Shown here: positions 60,601 to 64,000 of the stretch, piece after piece
Numbering within the stretch: position 1 is the stretch's first letter
Layout of the letters: the number at the start of each line of letters is the position of its first letter
Source: Psococerastis gibbosa
Lineage: Eukaryota > Arthropoda > Insecta > Psocodea > Psocidae
Reading direction: 5' to 3'
Length of the DNA: 64,000 nt
Assembly (NCBI GenBank): GCA_963971405.1
Contig: OZ020489.1
Coordinates: 11,904,001 to 11,968,000 of the forward strand
The notes under the pieces: generated by a model
What the model saw: only the letters and a program-made list of their open reading frames with translations
Database searches by the model: none
What the model was told of the DNA's origin: nothing
Made by a program: the position numbers and the translations under genes

Positions 60601-63600
60601 AAGGTTTTAAAAAGATATAGGTGCCTTAATTTTGCTTATTTTGGCTCAACGTATTGTACTTAACATTGAGCAATTGTTCCTGCGTGTTCATCGGTGTAAA
60701 TGTAGCTAAAAAAAATTCATTCGACAAGAATAAGCAAAATAGCTATTTACTTATTTTATTTTTTTTAAAGGTTTTTAAAAGATATAGGTGTCTTAATTTT
60801 TCTTATTTAGGCTCATTGTATTGTACTTAACATTGGCCACTCTCCTGCGTGTTCGTCGGTGTAAATGTAGCTACAAAAAATTCATTCGACAAGAATAAGA
60901 AAAATAGCTATTTACTTATTTTATTTTTTTTAAAGGTTTTAAAAAGATATAGGTGTCTTTATTTTGCTTATTTTGCTTATTTTGGCTCAATGTATTGTAC
61001 TTAACATTGAGCAATTGTTCCTGCGTGTTCATCGGTTTAAATGTTGCTAAAAAAAATTCATTCGACAAGAATACGAAAAATAGCTATATACTTATTTATT
61101 TTTTTTTAAAGGTCTTGATATGATATGAGTGTCTTAATTTTGCTTATTTTGGCTCATTGTATTGTACTTAACATTGAGCAATTGCTCCTGCGTGTTCATC
61201 GGTGTAAATGTAGCTAAAAAAAATTCATTCGACAAGAATAAGAAAAATAGCTATTTACTTATTTTATTTTTTTTAAAGGTTTTGAAATGATATAGGTGTA
61301 ATAATTTTGCTTATTTTGGCTCATTGTATTTTACTTAACATTGAGCAATTGTTCCTGCGTGTTCATCGGTGTTAATGTAGCTAAAAAAAATTCATTCGAC
61401 AAGAATAAGAAAAATAGCTAATTACTTATATTATTTTTTTTAAAGGTCTTGATATGATTAGGGTGTCCTAATTTTGCTTATTTAGGCTCATTGTATTGTA
61501 CTTAACATTGACCACTTGCTCCTGCGTGTTCATCGGTGTAAATGTAGCTACAAAAAATTCATTCGACAAGAATACGAAAAATAGCTAAATAGATATTTTA
61601 TTTTTTTTAAAGGTCTTGATATGACACGGGTGTCTAAATTTGGCTTATTTTGGCTCTCTGTATTGTAATTAACATTGAGCAATTGCTTTTGCGTGTTCAT
61701 CGTTGTAAATGTAGCTAAAAAAAATTCATTCGACAAGAATAAGAAAAATAGCTATTTACTTATTTTATTTTTGTAAAGGTTTTAAAAAGAAATAGGTGTC
61801 TTAATTTTGCTTATTTTGGCTCAATGTATTGTACTTGACATTGGGCAATTGCTCCTGCGTGTTCATCGGTTTAAATGTTGCTAAAAAAAATCATTCGACA
61901 AGAATAAAAAAAATAGCTATTTACTTATATTATTTTTTTTAAAGGTCTTGATATGATGAGGGTGTCTTAGTTTGGCTTATTTTGGCTCATTGTATTGTAA
62001 TTAACATTGAGCAATTGCTTCTGCGTGTTCATCGTTGTAAATGTAGCTAAAAAAAATTCATTCGACAAGAATAAGAAAAATAGCTATTTACTTATTTTAT
62101 TTTTTTAAAGGTTTTAAAAGGATAAAGGTGTCTTAATTTTGCTTATTTTGGCTCATTGTATCGTACTTTATATTAAACAATTGCTCCTGCGTGTTCATCG
62201 GTTTAAATGTTGCTAAAAAAAATTCATTCGACAAGAATAAAAAAAATAGCTATTTACTTATTTTATTTTTTTTAAAGGTCTTGATATGATAAGGGTGTCT
62301 TAATTTTGCTTATTTTGGCTCATTCTATTGTACTTAAAATTGAACAATTGCTCCTGCGTGTTCATCGGTGTAAATGTAGCTAAAAAAAATTCATTCGACA
62401 AGAATAAGAAAAATAGCTATTTACTTATTTTATTTTTTTTAAAGGTTTTAAAAAGATATAGGTGCCTTAATTTTGCTTATTTTGGCTCAACGTATTGTAC
62501 TTAACATTGAGCAATTGTTCCTGCGTGTTCATCGGTGTAAATGTAGCTAAAAAAAATTCATTCGATAAGAATAAGAAAAATAGCTATTTAATTATTTTAT
62601 TTTTTTAAAGGTCTTAAAAAGATATAGGTGTCTTAATTTTGCTTATTTAGGCTCACTGTATTATACTTAACATTGGCCACTTGCTCCTGCGTGTTCATCG
62701 GTGTAAATGTAGCTACAAAAAATTCATTCGACAAGAATACGAAAAATAGCTATATACTTATTTAATTTTTTTTAAAGGTCTTGATATGACACGGGTGTCT
62801 TAATTTGGCTTATATAGATTCATTGTATTGTATTTAACATTGCGCAATTGCTCCTGCGTGTTCATCGGTGTAAATGTGGCTAAAAAAAATTCATTCGACA
62901 AGAATAAGAAAAATAGCTATTTACTTATTTTATTTTTTTAAAGGTTTTAAAAAGATATAGGTGTCTTAATTTTGCTTATTTTGGCTCATTGTATTGTACT
63001 TGACATTGAGCAATTGCTCCTGCGTGTTCATCGGTTTAAATAATGCTAAAAAAAATTCATTCGACATGAATAAAAAAAATAGCTATTTACTTATTTTTTT
63101 TTTTTTAAAGGTCTTGATATCATAAGGGTGTCTTAATTTTGCTTATTGTGGCTCATTGTATTGTACTTAACATTGAGCAATTGCTCCTGCGTGTTCATCG
63201 GTGTAAATGTAGCTACAAAAAATTCATTCGACAAGAATACGAAAAATAGCTATATACTTATTTTATTTTTTTTAAAGGTCTTGATATGACACGGGTGTCT
63301 TAATTAGGCTTATTTTGGCTCATTGTATTGTAGTAACATTGAGCAATTGCACCTGCGTGTTCATCGGTTTGAAATGTTGCTAAAAAAAATTCATTCGACA
63401 AGAATAAAAAAAATAGCTATTTACTTATTTTATTTTTTTTAAAGGTCTTGATATGATAAAGGTGTCTTAATTTTGCTTATTTTGGCTCATTGTATTGAAC
63501 TTAACATTGAGCAATTGCTCCTGATTGTTCATCGGTGTAAATGTAGCTAAAAAAAATTCATTCGACAAGAATAAGAAAAATAGCTATTTACTTATTTTTT

Positions 63601-64000
63601 TTTTTTTAAAGGTCTTAAAAAGAAATAGGTGTCTTTATTTTGCTTATTTTGGCTCAATGTATTGTACTTAACATTGAGCAATTGCTCCTGCGTGTTCATC
63701 GGTGTAAATGTAGCTAAAAAAAATTCATTCGACAAGAATAAGAAAAAAAGCTATTTACTTATTTTATTTTTTTTAAAGGTCTTAAAAAGATATAGGTGTC
63801 TTAATTTTGCTTATTTAGGCTCATTGTATTGTACTTAATATTGGCCAATTGCTCCTGCGTGTTCATCGGTGTAAATGTAGCTACAAAAAATTCATTCGAC
63901 AACAATACGATAAATAGCTATATACTTATTTTATTTTTTTTAAAGGTCTTGATGTGACACGGGTGTCTTAATTTGGCTTATATAGATTCATTGTATTGTA
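60600..64000 (+). repeat. Mixed type-B terminal segment of the window
   Basis: Monomers here are combinations of type-B orders with short A-type inserts, for example 'gaaatgatatag' near 61284 and 'gatatgatatgagtgtc' near 61118. I found no clean long tandem unit. Private changes include a 2-bp loss at about 60840, a 9-bp duplication at about 60962 and 'ggtgtaataatttt' near 61296. The region continues past the window edge. Confidence 0.7.
60961..60979 (+). repeat. 9-bp micro-duplication inside a monomer
   Basis: The phrase 'attttgctt' is present twice in tandem before 'attttggctc', where all other monomers seen have it once. It looks like replication slippage. Confidence 0.85.

Larger units (their letters stand above)
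1..64000 (+). repeat. Satellite DNA array, ~166-bp monomer, ~384 tandem copies
   Basis: The motif GAGCAATTGCTC or a close variant recurs at 61, 227, 394, 561 and 727 and then throughout, at 166-167 bp spacing. Every line I read belongs to this monomer, always in the same orientation. Base composition of a typical copy is about 28% GC. Length varies by 1-4 bp, mainly in the A-tract and T-tract. No unique sequence, transposon remnant, RNA gene or credible coding region interrupts the array, so every gene-free stretch of the window is explained by this entry. Role: no protein product. By analogy with other arrays of nucleosome-length AT-rich monomers, a centromeric or heterochromatic role is likely but is an inference. 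Species and satellite family are not recognised. Confidence 0.98.

Noticed and set aside
61548..61736. Minus-strand open frame of 62 codons
   Set aside because: It begins with TTG and is the reverse strand of the same monomer. It opened because of local point changes ('ttttgcgtg', 'gtgtctaaattt').
1..64000. CRISPR array
   Set aside because: Direct repeats with regular spacing are present, but there are no unique spacers: the whole 166-bp period is repeated. Length and composition fit a eukaryotic satellite.
1..64000. Human or primate alpha satellite
   Set aside because: Nucleosome-scale length and HOR order are similar, but the period is 166-167 bp rather than 171, and I see no alpha-satellite core sequence or true CENP-B box.
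1..64000. A novel gene-based biological system
   Set aside because: I looked for protein families, RNA genes and unique sequence on both strands and found none. The only notable structure is the satellite's multi-level repeat organisation.

Overview
The whole 64-kb window is one uninterrupted, head-to-tail satellite DNA array. The monomer is about 166-167 bp, so there are about 384 copies. It is AT-rich: one representative monomer has 47 G/C in 167 bp, about 72% AT. All monomers I followed lie in the same orientation. I see no gene, tRNA, rRNA, transposon, CRISPR array or unique-sequence interruption. The sequence points to a eukaryotic centromeric, pericentromeric or other heterochromatic block. 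I cannot name the species from sequence alone. It is not recognisably human alpha satellite (171 bp), and I do not match it with confidence to any satellite I know.

The conserved monomer core carries two perfect 12-bp palindromes, GAGCAATTGCTC and AAATAGCTATTT. The second sits inside a 27-bp imperfect dyad. Each monomer also has an A7-9 tract, a T7-17 tract and usually three CpGs. Monomers fall into recurring subtypes, told apart mainly by the block before GTGTC: 'gatatgacacgg', 'aaaaagatatag', 'gatatgataagg', 'gaaatgatatgg' and 'gttatgatatggga'.

The order of subtypes is itself repeated, so the array has higher-order repeats (HORs). Layout: 1-2840 is type B (rich in gacacgg and aaaaagatatag monomers) and resembles 48.8-51.6 kb. 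2840-7162 is a mixed block re-used at 15.9-18.8 kb and 23.5-26.8 kb. 7.2-14.7 kb is mostly type A (gaaatgatatgg, gacaggaatcag, gagcagttgctt) with a 1160-bp tandem duplication and about 5.1-5.5-kb duplications. 14672-22861 is two tandem 4095-bp HORs. 20994-25975 contains a 2491-bp tandem duplication. 26995-33864 holds shortened HORs of 3263 and 2763 bp plus a partial one, which look like 5-monomer and 3-monomer deletion derivatives of the 4095-bp unit. 33865-48 kb is type B with nested 832-, 998-, 2999- and 4818-bp duplications. 48984-57482 is three tandem 17-monomer HORs of about 2832 bp. 57.5-64 kb is another type-B copy offset 9.83-10 kb from 48-51 kb, with a new single-monomer duplication.

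No genes act together here. What can be read is a history of in-register unequal exchange, deletion and patch conversion inside a homogenising satellite. HOR coordinates were found by eye from diagnostic variants. Edges are usually good to about 10-50 bp, and percent identities were not computed. Copy numbers also depend on correct assembly of the array.
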